Below, one piece after another: positions 55,423 through 63,658 of a DNA stretch of 64,000 nucleotides. The position numbers were made by a program, and so were the translations under genes. Within the stretch, counting starts at the first letter, position 1; the number at the start of each line of letters is the position of its first letter. Source of the DNA: CAINVV01 sp038323575 (GTDB lineage Bacteria; Bacteroidota; Bacteroidia; Bacteroidales; Prolixibacteraceae). Location: positions 45,882 to 109,881 of the forward strand of contig JBBQHB010000004.1 of the NCBI GenBank assembly GCA_038323575.1, in the 5' to 3' direction. The notes beneath the pieces are model-generated. The model was not told the DNA's origin. It searched no databases and saw only the letters and a program-made list of their open reading frames with translations.

Positions 55423-56349
55423 ATGAAGGGTGTACTGTTAGTCAACATGGGAGGACCGGAATCTCCTGAAGAACTGAAAAAATTTCTTTCCAGGATGTTT
55501 AAGGATCCACATATTCTCCCTTACGGGAAACCGGTGAGAACCCTCCTTTCATTTATTATCAGCAATGCCAGGTACAGGAAATCGTGGAAGAAATATGAAC
55601 TGATCGGAGGGACCCCTCTGGTCAAGGCAACCGGTAAAACGGCAGATGCTTTACAGTCCCTGTTAGGAAACGATTATAAGGTTAAATATGCATTTTCGTA
55701 TTCTATTCCAGACATTCAGGATAGTTTGAAGGATTTCAAGAAAGAGGGAATAGCTGATATTATTGTTGTTCCGCTTTATCCGCAGGCTAGTTTTACTACC
55801 ACGTCCAGCGTTATTGCGGATGTAGAAGAAGTAACAGGGAATGATCCCTTTTTTAAGGTGAAGGTTCAGGGTGAGTTTTTTGATCATCCTGAATACATCG
55901 CTTTCTGGATTCAATTGATCCGGGATCACCTGGGGAAAAGCAATATTGTTGATCCAACCCTGGTTTTCAGCGCCCACTCAATTCCTGAATACCATATTGC
56001 AAACGGGGATACCTATGCATCCTCCATAGTCAATAGTGCGGCACTGATTGCAACTGAGCTGGGACTTCCTTATGAAGCAGGTTTCCAGTCAGGTATGCGC
56101 CGCGGAAGATGGATCGGACCGGACGTGAAAGAGCATCTTAAATTACTCCGTGAAGAAGGGATTGAAAACCTGGTGCTGATCCCGATCAGTTTTGTCCACG
56201 AAAACCTGGAGACCTTGTATGACCTTGACGTGGATATTATCCCTTATGCCAAGGAAACACTCGGGTTTTCAAATGTTTCAAGGGTGAATTTACCTGAAAG
56301 TGATCCACAGTTGGTCAAGATGTTGGCCGAATTGATAAAAAATATATGA
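55423..56349 (+). CDS. hemH: Ferrochelatase
   Basis: 308 residues from MKGVLLVNMGGPESPEELKKFL. It inserts iron into the porphyrin ring. The catalytic His lies in LVFSAHSIPEYH and the conserved Glu in SFVHENLETLYDLD. The substrate loop YGKPVRTLL and AFSYSIPDIQ are present. The overlap with hemY (ATGA) supports use of protoporphyrin IX in this organism. It is slightly short but within the normal range. Confidence 0.93.
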   Translation: MKGVLLVNMGGPESPEELKKFLSRMFKDPHILPYGKPVRTLLSFIISNARYRKSWKKYELIGGTPLVKATGKTADALQSLLGNDYKVKYAFSYSIPDIQDSLKDFKKEGIADIIVVPLYPQASFTTTSSVIADVEEVTGNDPFFKVKVQGEFFDHPEYIAFWIQLIRDHLGKSNIVDPTLVFSAHSIPEYHIANGDTYASSIVNSAALIATELGLPYEAGFQSGMRRGRWIGPDVKEHLKLLREEGIENLVLIPISFVHENLETLYDLDVDIIPYAKETLGFSNVSRVNLPESDPQLVKMLAELIKNI

Positions 56350-57704
56350 AAGACGTTGTGATTCTGGGAGCCGGTATTACCGGGCTAACCACTGCCCATC
56401 ATCTGAGAATGAAAGCATTGGATTTTGTTGTAGTCGAGCAGACTGACAGAATAGGCGGAGTAATTCATACTGTCAATGCAGATGGTTTTCTTTACGAAGA
56501 GGGACCGAACTCGGGTGTCATAGGTAACATTGAAGTTATCAGGCTGTTTGAAGAGCTTTCAGCCGATTGCGAACTGGAAGAAGCCAACAACAATGTCAAA
56601 AAACGGTATGTGCTTAAAAACGGAAAATGGGAACCCCTTCCGGGAGGCTTGAAAGCGGCGGTTACTACACCCCTTTTCACACTAGGTGATAAATTCAGGA
56701 TTCTGCTCGAACCATTCAGGCCTGCCGGGAAAGATCCGCATGAAACCCTGGCCGGCCTCGTAAAACGCCGGATGGGGAAAAGTTTCCTGGATTATGCCAT
56801 TGATCCTTTTATTATCGGGGTTTACGCCGGTGATCCCAACCGGCTGGTACCTAAATATGCGCTTCCGAAATTGTACAATCTGGAACAACAATACGGCAGT
56901 TTTATCGGCGGGACAATTAAAAAGCAGTTCCAGTCAAAAACAGAGGAGGAGAAAAAAGTTACCAGAGGAGTATTTTCGGTCAAGGGAGGAATATCCTCGC
57001 TGATCAGCGCCCTGGAAAAAAGCATAGGGAAAGATAGTATCTTGTTAAACAGCAGTGACGTGAGTGTCAAGCCCGTTGACGGACATTTTGAGGTTTCTTA
57101 TACAGATGCCGACGATAGGCAAATTATACTGGAAACCAAAAAAGTGATCTCAACCATTGGGGCTTATCACCTCGATCGTGTGATGCCATTTATCGATCCG
57201 CTCTCCCTATCAAAAATAACAGCGCTTCATTACACCAAGGTTTTGGAAGTGATCGTCGGATTCAAGGAATGGAAAGGCATGAAGCTGGATGCTTTCGGCG
57301 GACTGATCCCATTTGTGGAAAAACGTGACCTTTTGGGTGTGCTGTTTATGTCTGCCCTCTTCACCGGTAGGGCACCCGAAGGCGGTGCGCTGTTCTCCAT
57401 TTTTATGGGCGGAGTAAGAAGACCGGAAATTTGTCAACTATCAGAAAAAGAGATAAAAGATATACTGAAAAGGGAATTTTGTGACCTGATGCAGGTGGAT
57501 GATTTCCAACCTGAGCTACTGAAAATCATCAACCATTCGTATGCCATCCCTCAGTATGAGGCAGACAGCGGTGAACGGTTCAATGCCATAGCAGGCATTG
57601 AAAAACAGTTTCCGGGTCTGATAATCGGCGGAAACCTGCGTGACGGCATCGGAATGGCCGACCGCATTCTTCAGGCACGGAACCTGGCCGACGGAGTCTG
57701 TTAG
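56346..57704 (+). CDS. hemY: Protoporphyrinogen oxidase (FAD type)
   Basis: 452 residues. The FAD-binding motif is VVILGAGITGLTTAHHLRMK followed by VVVEQTDRIGGVIHT. GFLYEEGPNSG, FLDYAIDPFIIGVYAGDP, VFSVKGGISSLISAL and the C-terminal GLIIGGNLRDGIGMADRI are typical of HemG/HemY. It converts protoporphyrinogen IX to protoporphyrin IX with oxygen or another acceptor. It is the last enzyme gene of the heme run and overlaps hemH by 4 bp. Confidence 0.93.
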   Translation: MKDVVILGAGITGLTTAHHLRMKALDFVVVEQTDRIGGVIHTVNADGFLYEEGPNSGVIGNIEVIRLFEELSADCELEEANNNVKKRYVLKNGKWEPLPGGLKAAVTTPLFTLGDKFRILLEPFRPAGKDPHETLAGLVKRRMGKSFLDYAIDPFIIGVYAGDPNRLVPKYALPKLYNLEQQYGSFIGGTIKKQFQSKTEEEKKVTRGVFSVKGGISSLISALEKSIGKDSILLNSSDVSVKPVDGHFEVSYTDADDRQIILETKKVISTIGAYHLDRVMPFIDPLSLSKITALHYTKVLEVIVGFKEWKGMKLDAFGGLIPFVEKRDLLGVLFMSALFTGRAPEGGALFSIFMGGVRRPEICQLSEKEIKDILKREFCDLMQVDDFQPELLKIINHSYAIPQYEADSGERFNAIAGIEKQFPGLIIGGNLRDGIGMADRILQARNLADGVC

Positions 57705-57781
57705 GGCGACCCGTCATTTTTTTTCCTGTTTTGACGGCAGACCCGTTAATTCTCTTATTTTTGTTAGATAATCTGCATATC

Positions 57782-58243
57782 ATGACCCTGGCGACCTTGA
57801 TTTACAACGAACATCAGATCATAAAAATGGTTCATACTTTCATTAGTGTGTCCTTTTTAATAGTTGCTGTCTGGCTTTTTTACAGGTCCGCAAGGGGGTA
57901 TTTTAAGCGCCTGAAATACACCTCCCTGGATAAATTCCTTTCCTATGCTTTTATTGTCAACCTTTATCTCCAGTTGATTTTTGGTTTCATCCTGATGGTA
58001 AGACCTGCAGTTCTTTCTGCTCAGGAAATGGTTAACCAGGATACCTTAAAGTTGGCTGCCAAACGTTTTTGGCCTGTTGAGCACATTGTCCTGATGCTTT
58101 TTGCGCTGTTTATTGCCAATCTCGGATTGATTTTTTCCAACAGTACCATGGTCGACAGGGAAAAACACAGGAAGGTAATGATCTATTATGCTATTGCCGT
58201 AGTATTGATCGCCTTGTCGCTTGGATCGACTTATTTTGAATGA
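57782..58243 (+). CDS. Four-helix membrane protein next to heme genes (cytochrome B-like family)
   Basis: 153 residues. Four transmembrane helices lie at about residues 17-36, 52-73, 100-119 and 132-149. Conserved-looking His residues lie at the start of TM1 (IIKMVHTFISV) and TM3 (RFWPVEHIVLM), a pattern seen in a Bacteroidota family loosely annotated as cytochrome B. A heme or quinone ligand is possible. An in-frame earlier start (57731) adds a weakly hydrophobic extension and is not preferred. It follows hemY by 77 bp and overlaps the next gene by 4 bp. The function is unknown. Confidence 0.7.
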   Translation: MTLATLIYNEHQIIKMVHTFISVSFLIVAVWLFYRSARGYFKRLKYTSLDKFLSYAFIVNLYLQLIFGFILMVRPAVLSAQEMVNQDTLKLAAKRFWPVEHIVLMLFALFIANLGLIFSNSTMVDREKHRKVMIYYAIAVVLIALSLGSTYFE

Positions 58244-58959
58244 TAATTAAAAAAATGGCAACGCTATATCTAATTCCCACTACTTTAGGTGAAACAGCCG
58301 TTGAAAAGGTTCTTCCGGCTGATAGCATGAAGGTGGTAAGAAATCTTCAATATTTTGTGGTGGAGAATACCCGCACAGCCCGGCGTCATCTCAGGAAAAT
58401 GGTACCTGAGCTCGTCATCGACGACCTGGATTTTAAGGAATTGAACGAGCATTCCAAACACGCCGAGCTCGAAATGCTTCTGGATCCGATCCATCAGGGT
58501 TTTGACGTAGGCATACTCTCAGAGGCAGGATGCCCGGGAGTAGCAGATCCCGGAGCGGACCTGGTTAAGCTGGCTCACCTGAAGGGCATTAAAGTTGTCC
58601 CGCTGGTTGGACCGTCGTCTATTCTTTTGTCGTTAATGGCCTCAGGCATGAACGGTCAGAATTTTGCTTTTATCGGCTACCTGCCGGTCAAACCCCCCGA
58701 AAGAGCCAAGGCGATCAGGGATATTGAACGCAATTCTGCCAGGGATAAGCAAACACAGATTTTTATCGAGGCTCCTTACCGAAACGCAAAACTGGTGGAA
58801 GACCTGCTTTCTGTCTGCAGCGAGCAGACCAGTCTCTGTATTGCCGTTGACCTGACCCTTGAAAGCGAGTTCGTGGTAACGAAAACAATCGCTGCATGGA
58901 AGAAGGCTGTTCCGGATATTAATAAGAGGCCGGCGATTTTTTTGCTACAAAGCCCTTGA
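58240..58959 (+). CDS. Tetrapyrrole-methylase-fold SAM methyltransferase (RsmI-like)
   Basis: 239 residues from the ATG that overlaps the previous stop. A second ATG at 58255 (MATLYLIPTTLG) is also plausible. The fold signatures are LYLIPTTLGE, VGILSEAGCPGVADPGADLV, VVPLVGPSSILLSLMASG and TQIFIEAPYRNAKLVEDLL. This is the RsmI branch of tetrapyrrole methylases, a Bacteroidota paralogue shorter than classical RsmI. It probably methylates RNA rather than tetrapyrroles. Its position after the heme cluster is suggestive but not decisive. Confidence 0.85.
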   Translation: MIIKKMATLYLIPTTLGETAVEKVLPADSMKVVRNLQYFVVENTRTARRHLRKMVPELVIDDLDFKELNEHSKHAELEMLLDPIHQGFDVGILSEAGCPGVADPGADLVKLAHLKGIKVVPLVGPSSILLSLMASGMNGQNFAFIGYLPVKPPERAKAIRDIERNSARDKQTQIFIEAPYRNAKLVEDLLSVCSEQTSLCIAVDLTLESEFVVTKTIAAWKKAVPDINKRPAIFLLQSP

Positions 58960-59282
58960 CGAGTGGACGACTGGACGAGGGGACGACTGGACGACGGGGA
59001 GACGGGGAGACGGTGAAACGGAGAAACGGAGAAACAGTGAAACGGAGACGGGACGACGGGGAGACGGGACGACGGGGAGACTGGACGACGGGGAGACTTG
59101 AGGACGTGAAGACTAGTCAGGGATGTGATCCCAAACGGGGAAACGGGGAAACGGAGAAACGGAGACGGGACGACGGGATGACTGGACGACGGGGAGACTT
59201 GAGGACGTGAAGACTGGTCAGGGATGTGATCCCAAACGGTGAAACGGGGAAACGGGGAAACGGAGAAACGGAGTCTGGCGGA
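58957..59282. repeat. Low-complexity GACGACGGGGAGA repeat tract with a 101-bp higher-order repeat
   Basis: The tract is built from GGACGACGGGGAGAC and GGTGAAACGGAGAAACG words. Within it, a unit containing GAGGACGTGAAGACT and TCAGGGATGTGATCCCAAAC occurs twice, 101 bp apart (59100 and 59201). Apparent reading frames in it are compositional. It belongs to the same family, in opposite orientation, as 15536-15632. The rest of the gap to 59459 is AT-rich, with no gene seen. Confidence 0.85.
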
Positions 59283-59459
59283 CTGCGGACTATGTACGGA
59301 TCGACTGGAAACATTCAAACTTTCAGGACTTTGGGTCCATTGTGGTTAAATTCTTCAATCTAAACAAAATCAGGAATAATTATTTGTACTTTAATCCAAT
59401 AATCAAATTAATCCAACGAATCCAAATCAATAATCCTTTAATCCAGCAAATCCGAATCA

Positions 59460-60224
59460 ATGAGAATAACAGTCCTTGGAACAGGCACATCACAAGGGGT
59501 TCCGGTCATAGCATGCAACTGCCGGGTTTGTCGTTCGGCTGATCCAAAGGATAACCGGCTGCGGTGTTCCATCCTGGTAGAGGAAGGAGAGACCGGTTTG
59601 CTGGTCGATGCAGGACCTGATTTCAGGCAGCAGATGCTGAAGTACAAGGTTACCAACCTGGATGCGGTACTGCTGACGCACGAACATGCCGACCACATCT
59701 TCGGGCTGGATGATATCCGCAGCTTTAACTGGGTCAGGCAGGCCCCGATGGATGTCTATTGTGAGCAGAGGGTCGCCGATAACCTGAAGACCATATTCAA
59801 TTATGCTTTCGCCGAAATAAAATATCCGGGTACGCCGCAGATGGATCTTATTCCCATCGACGGAGATCCTTTCGTGGTGCAGGGCGTCGGTGTGGTACCG
59901 ATCCGCCTTTTTCACCACAAACTTCCTGTGTACGGTTTCAGGTTCGGTAAATTTGCCTACCTGACCGATTTCAACAAAATTGAACCGGAAGAACTGAATA
60001 AGCTGATCGGGGTTGAGGTGCTGGTAATTTGTGCGCTCAGGAAAAGATCCCATATTTCTCACCTGAATCTAACCGAAGCATTAAGTCTTGCAGAACAAAT
60101 AGCGCCAAAGATGACTTACCTGACACATATGAGCCACGAAATGGGGCTCCATGCTGATTTGATGAAGGAATTACCGGTCAGCGTAGCTCCGGCGTTTGAC
60201 GGACTGGTTATTGAACTCAAATAA
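59460..60224 (+). CDS. MBL-fold metallo-hydrolase (PhnP-like)
   Basis: 254 residues. The metallo-beta-lactamase motif is LLTHEHADHIFGLDDIR, with the N-terminal GTGTSQGVPVIACNCRVC and DPKDNRLRCSILVE typical of the PhnP/RNase Z-like branch. The Cys-rich stretch (C-N-C-x-x-C plus a later C) may bind an extra zinc. The C-terminus has ALRKRSHISHLNLTEAL and THMSHEMGLHADL (His ligands). The likely activity is a cyclic phosphate or nucleotide phosphodiesterase. The substrate is not established. Confidence 0.9.
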   Translation: MRITVLGTGTSQGVPVIACNCRVCRSADPKDNRLRCSILVEEGETGLLVDAGPDFRQQMLKYKVTNLDAVLLTHEHADHIFGLDDIRSFNWVRQAPMDVYCEQRVADNLKTIFNYAFAEIKYPGTPQMDLIPIDGDPFVVQGVGVVPIRLFHHKLPVYGFRFGKFAYLTDFNKIEPEELNKLIGVEVLVICALRKRSHISHLNLTEALSLAEQIAPKMTYLTHMSHEMGLHADLMKELPVSVAPAFDGLVIELK

Positions 60225-60237
60225 ATCATCAATGGGT

Positions 60238-60265
60238 GTAGAGACGTTGCATGCAACGTCTCTAC
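60238..60265. repeat. Perfect 28-bp palindrome
   Basis: The half-site is GTAGAGACGTTGCA, followed directly by its exact reverse complement, with GCATGC at the centre. It sits 13 bp after the MBL-fold gene and 17 bp before the DUF2891 lipoprotein ATG. It may be a repetitive extragenic palindrome, or a hairpin that separates the two genes. Confidence 0.85.
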
Positions 60266-60282
60266 AATAAATTGTGAAAAAA

Positions 60283-61374
60283 ATGAAGAAGTCGGGAATC
60301 ATTTTGTTTGTTTTGATCTTGTTTGCCTGCACTGAAAAATCGCAGAATGATGCAGAAAAAGGGCATGCCTTGTCACTACTAGACCGCACCGAAGCAGGCA
60401 GGTTGGCAAAACTGGCCTGGAAATGTATTCCTACCGAATATGCCAACAACCTAAGCCACTCCATGCAATCGGACAAGGATGCAGGAACGCCCTCGCAGTT
60501 ACATCCCGCCTTCTACGGTTGTTACGACTGGCACTCCTCTGTTCACGGGCACTGGCTGCTGGTAAAATTGCTAAAGGAATTCCCCGACCTTCCCGCAAGG
60601 GATTCCATTGTCAAAGCAATTGATTTGTCGCTGACTCCTGAAAATATTGCGGTTGAAGTTGCCTACCTGAAAGCCCCCGGCCGGATCAGCTACGAGCGGC
60701 CCTATGGCTGGGCCTGGGTTTTAAAGCTGACAGCAGAACTTGCAACCTGGAATGATCCGTTGGGCGAGAAATGGTTTGGTACCATGAAACCCCTTGCTCT
60801 GCAGGTGGTCCAAAATTACAAGACCTATTTGCCGGGGCTTTATTATCCATTGAGAAGGGGGGTGCACGCCAATACCGCGTTTGGTATCTCTTTTGCCCTT
60901 GATTACGCAAGGGTGATGAATGACCTTGAATTCGAACAGTTGCTGCTGGAACGAAGCCGCTTCTATTATCTGAAGGACCGGAATATCCCTGCATCGTGGG
61001 AGCCGGAAGGAGATGATTTCTTCTCGCCTTCGCTGACGGAAGCTGCCCTGATGCGAAGAGTGCTGAGCAAAGAGGAGTTCCGCAAATGGTTTTCAGGATT
61101 TTTGCCCGAACTGCCGGTTTCTTTGCAGCATCCTGCTGTCGTTGCAGACAGGTCAGATCCCACAGGGGTGCATCTCGACGGGTTGAACCTCAGCCGGGCC
61201 TGGTGCATGTTTGAGATAGCCAAATCGCTTCCTGCCGGGAGTGCCATGGCGAAAGAACTTCAGCATGCCGGAACAGAGCACGCCAGGGATGCCTTGCCCC
61301 ACGTATTTTCGGAGAATTACCTGGGAACCCACTGGCTGGCAACGTTTGCTGTTTACATGTATTTTGCACAGTAG
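60283..61374 (+). CDS. DUF2891 family lipoprotein
   Basis: 363 residues from the ATG. A GTG 9 bp earlier is possible. The lipobox is LILFACTEK. The mature protein is the DUF2891 helical domain: HPAFYGCYDWHSSVHGHWLLVKLL, YLKAPGRISYERPYGWAWVLKLTAEL, SRFYYLKDRNIPASWEPEGDDFFSPSLTEA and ENYLGTHWLATFAVYMYF. Conserved His/Trp/Glu residues suggest an (alpha/alpha)6 glycan-related enzyme, but no reaction is known. It stands alone on the plus strand. Confidence 0.88.
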   Translation: MKKSGIILFVLILFACTEKSQNDAEKGHALSLLDRTEAGRLAKLAWKCIPTEYANNLSHSMQSDKDAGTPSQLHPAFYGCYDWHSSVHGHWLLVKLLKEFPDLPARDSIVKAIDLSLTPENIAVEVAYLKAPGRISYERPYGWAWVLKLTAELATWNDPLGEKWFGTMKPLALQVVQNYKTYLPGLYYPLRRGVHANTAFGISFALDYARVMNDLEFEQLLLERSRFYYLKDRNIPASWEPEGDDFFSPSLTEAALMRRVLSKEEFRKWFSGFLPELPVSLQHPAVVADRSDPTGVHLDGLNLSRAWCMFEIAKSLPAGSAMAKELQHAGTEHARDALPHVFSENYLGTHWLATFAVYMYFAQ

Positions 61375-61669
61375 AGGAATTAATCATTTCCTTCTACCAT
61401 TAAGTAATTGACAATATGTTTTAACCTCCGTACTAACCGGGGATGAAGGTTTCGTTCGTTGTAATTGCCTTGGGTTGTATGCTTCATCTTTTTCTTTCTT
61501 TGTCACTTTTTGTCGTCACAAAAAGTAACCAAAAAAGACCTGACAAAAAGAACTCTAAATAATCTATTTAAAGATGAGACGGTCCCTGAGCGGAGTCGAA
61601 GGGCGGCTTCGCTCGGACAGCTTTTTGTCTCAAAGGAATGGTTGGTTGACGCTTCGCGCTGTTGAAGCA
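61375..61669. other. Non-coding spacer with a palindromic repeat
   Basis: No convincing gene was seen. ACTTTTTGT (61505-61513) and ACAAAAAGT (61518-61526) form a perfect 9-bp inverted repeat with a 4-nt loop. CCCTGAGCGGAGTCGAAGGG (61584-61603) is another copy of the palindromic repeat in the iolE-iolG gap. The following 42-bp minisatellite begins at 61670. Confidence 0.55.
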
Positions 61670-61921
61670 GTAGCCAATATAGAAACAACAGTTAATGGAA
61701 CAAAACCAGCAGTAGCCAAAATAGAAACCGCAGTTGCCGGAACAAAGAACGCAGTTGCCAATATAGAAAAAACAGTTAACGGAACAAAACCTGCAGTAGC
61801 CAATATAGAAGCCACAGTTGCCGGAACAAAGAACGCAGTAGCCAAAATTGAAACCGCAGTTGCCGGAACAAAGAACGCAGTGGCCAATATTGAAGAAACA
61901 GTTGATAGAACAAACATTGCA
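61670..61921. repeat. Minisatellite: six 42-bp units
   Basis: Six exact-length 42-bp units (starts at 61670, 61712, 61754, 61796, 61838, 61880) share a core like GTAGCCAATATAGAA...ACAGTTGCCGGAACAAA, with alternating sub-types. Because 42 is a multiple of three, an open frame crosses it and would encode 14-residue heptad-like repeats (VANIETTVNGTKPA). That frame runs on antisense into the next gene and starts within a palindromic repeat, so it is probably not a real CDS. Confidence 0.85.
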
Positions 61922-61934
61922 GGCAGAAACAACA

Positions 61935-61980
61935 AAAACGCTGTTTTCATCCGCTTACTTTTGCGTGGAAACAGCGTTTT
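61935..61980 (-). terminator. Hairpin terminator downstream of the minus-strand helical-protein gene
   Basis: AAAACGCTGTTT (61935-61946) and AAACAGCGTTTT (61969-61980) form a perfect 12-bp stem. Read on the minus strand, it follows the stop of the gene at 62044 and ends in a T-rich run. This fits an intrinsic terminator. Confidence 0.75.
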
Positions 61981-62043
61981 ATCTTTTGGCTGTCAGCTAT
62001 TCAATGCCGGCTGGCCATCAAACAGCCGTGGCCTGAAACGTAA

Positions 62044-62790
62044 TCACATTTTTACTTTTTTAAATTCAAGTCCGCTGATCTCCTTCAATTGCGAACTACC
62101 GGTGCCGAAAGCAGATTTGACATATTTTTTCACTTCCAATGCAATATCTACCAGTCCGGTGGTTGGTTGATACAGGCTGGCATCCCGCGCAGCCATGGCC
62201 TTACGGTATTGAATGCCGGCATTGATGGCTGCCGTATTCAGGGTTTTGATGTTGGTCAGCATGGTATTCAAAGTCGTTACCTTGAGTTCGTTTTCATTGG
62301 GGGCATAAACAGGTTCGGACGAAATGGCAACCAGCAGCATCTGAAAGTTGTCGACCATGCTGTCGAAACTTTGCTGGGTGGTAGAAATGGTTTTCACCTG
62401 AGGATCCGGAACATCGCCTGCGGCCTTTACCGTTGCGGCTGTTTTTGTGCTTTTGGCCGACTGTCCCTGAATTTTGCGGTTAATGGTTTTCGCGTCGTTT
62501 ACCGTTTGTTTTGCCGCAGTGGTTGCCTCGAGGGCATTGACGATCCGGGTACAAAGTTTTTTAAGCGGGGCCATTGCGATTTCGCGGGCATTGCAGGCAT
62601 TGTCGTAAGCGGTTTTGGTGGTTTTTACAGTTTGCAGCACATTTTTACCTGTGGTTTGCAAGATTTGCAGTTGCGGAATTTTGAGGCTGGCGTTTGTCGG
62701 ATTGAAGGCCGCACCATTGCTGACGCAGGAGGCGATTAAATCCTCAAAATTTGCCACATTTTTCTGATGACCGGTAGGGGCTGTCGTCAT
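62044..62790 (-). CDS. All-helical protein of unknown function (Bacteroidota-specific family)
   Basis: 248 residues with no signal peptide. It is almost entirely helical and rich in Ala/Thr/Lys/Asn. Landmarks are NVANFEDLIASCVSNGAAFNPTNASLKIPQL, TAYDNACNAREIAMAPLKKLCTRIVNAL, AKTINRKIQGQSAK, TISTTQQSFDSMVDNFQML and a C-terminal DIALEVKKYVKSAFGTGSSQ. I recall closely similar hypothetical proteins in other Bacteroidota but know no function. The spaced Thr/Lys-Thr heptads suggest long helical bundles. It has its own terminator downstream and seems monocistronic. Confidence 0.75.
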   Translation of the reverse strand: MTTAPTGHQKNVANFEDLIASCVSNGAAFNPTNASLKIPQLQILQTTGKNVLQTVKTTKTAYDNACNAREIAMAPLKKLCTRIVNALEATTAAKQTVNDAKTINRKIQGQSAKSTKTAATVKAAGDVPDPQVKTISTTQQSFDSMVDNFQMLLVAISSEPVYAPNENELKVTTLNTMLTNIKTLNTAAINAGIQYRKAMAARDASLYQPTTGLVDIALEVKKYVKSAFGTGSSQLKEISGLEFKKVKM

Positions 62791-63145
62791 GATAAATGAA
62801 TTTAGGAATTGAAAATTAGGAACTTATCCCTATAAAGCTCGGAAATATTTTTTTAATTTCCAAGGAAAGGCGGAAAAATTATGGGGGTAAAAATGATTTT
62901 CCTTGTGGGATGGGGGTTGGCGAAGGGGGCCTTGTCCGGTTGGTTGTTGACCCGAAACAAAAAGGGTACATTTCGATGCCCGACATTTACAAACAGATTT
63001 CCCCACAATCCTGATGTTTCGGGAAACCGCTGTATACCAGAACCTATTGGTTTACACTGAGCATGTCGAAGTGTACAGTGGTGTGGGAGGTGTACCGGCG
63101 GTCATTAGACCGTCAGCCGTCTACTCGATTAGCGTATCGTTGTTT
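62791..63145. other. 355-bp spacer with palindromic fragments
   Basis: No gene was seen. ACACTGAGCATGTCGAAGTGT (63054-63074, truncated here to its core TGAGCATGTCGAAG) is a degenerate member of the CTGAGC-n-GTCGAAG palindrome family. CGGTC-atta-GACCG occurs around 63101-63114. The region looks like a mosaic of dispersed intergenic repeats. Confidence 0.5.
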
Positions 63146-63658
63146 TTATTCCTTTTGTACAGGTGTCCAATACTTTTCAAGTTCCCAAAAATATTCCATG
63201 TTTAATGTCCGAAGCTTTTTGATCAGATAAAAATATTTTTTTTCATCCAATTGTGTCCAATTTATTCCTGAGACATCTAATTCTGGGTGTTTTTTATGTA
63301 ATTGCGTCAATAAAATATTGTCAATAGGTGGATGAGCAATCTTGGATATATTACTTAATCCGGAATCTTTTATAACAATAGCTGTCTTAATATATATCGC
63401 GATCATTTTGGCTGATTGGCCATAAGATGCCTGTATTCCAATACTCCTGAGGTATTCTATAATGATGTTAGCACTTGTTTTGTGGAAAATATCGAATTGA
63501 TCAATAGTCATTTCTTCTTTTCTATCAATTAATTCTTTTAGTCCTGCTTGTTCAATCGCAGCTTTTATATTCTTTGTATTTGTAAAGTTTCTTTGTACAG
63601 CTCTTGCTGCTGTCCAAACAGCATAATTGTGTAATTGTTCAGTGAATGTGTATTTCAT
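63146..63658 (-). CDS. Hypothetical protein, possible cassette-type gene
   Basis: 170 residues from MKYTFTEQLHNY. A start 27 bp earlier is less likely. No signal peptide or membrane helix was seen. The N-terminus HNYAVWTAARAVQRNFTNTKNIKAAIEQAGL is the most family-like part, and I have a general impression of similar starts in other Bacteroidota hypothetical proteins. The rest is helical, ending LDEKKYFYLIKKLRTLNMEYFWELEKYW. It is more AT-rich than its neighbours, which suggests transfer. The function is unknown. Confidence 0.65.
   Translation of the reverse strand: MKYTFTEQLHNYAVWTAARAVQRNFTNTKNIKAAIEQAGLKELIDRKEEMTIDQFDIFHKTSANIIIEYLRSIGIQASYGQSAKMIAIYIKTAIVIKDSGLSNISKIAHPPIDNILLTQLHKKHPELDVSGINWTQLDEKKYFYLIKKLRTLNMEYFWELEKYWTPVQKE

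Noticed and set aside
58956..59318. Open frames on both strands in the GACGACGG tract
   Set aside because: Pure low-complexity composition (RRGDGETVKRR or SPFPRFPVSPF strings) with no homologous look.
61670..61921. CRISPR array
   Set aside because: The repeat units are contiguous with no unique spacers, the length is not typical, and no cas genes are present.
61630..61950. Minus-strand frame of hydrophobic repeats (SILATAFFVPATAV) over the minisatellite
   Set aside because: It is the complement of the same tandem repeat. It ends across the terminator of the neighbouring gene, and no independent start signal is visible.
61574..62170. 198-residue plus-strand frame through the 42-bp minisatellite
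   Set aside because: It begins inside a palindromic repeat, is open mainly because 42 is a multiple of three, and runs antisense into the end of a better-supported gene and through its terminator.
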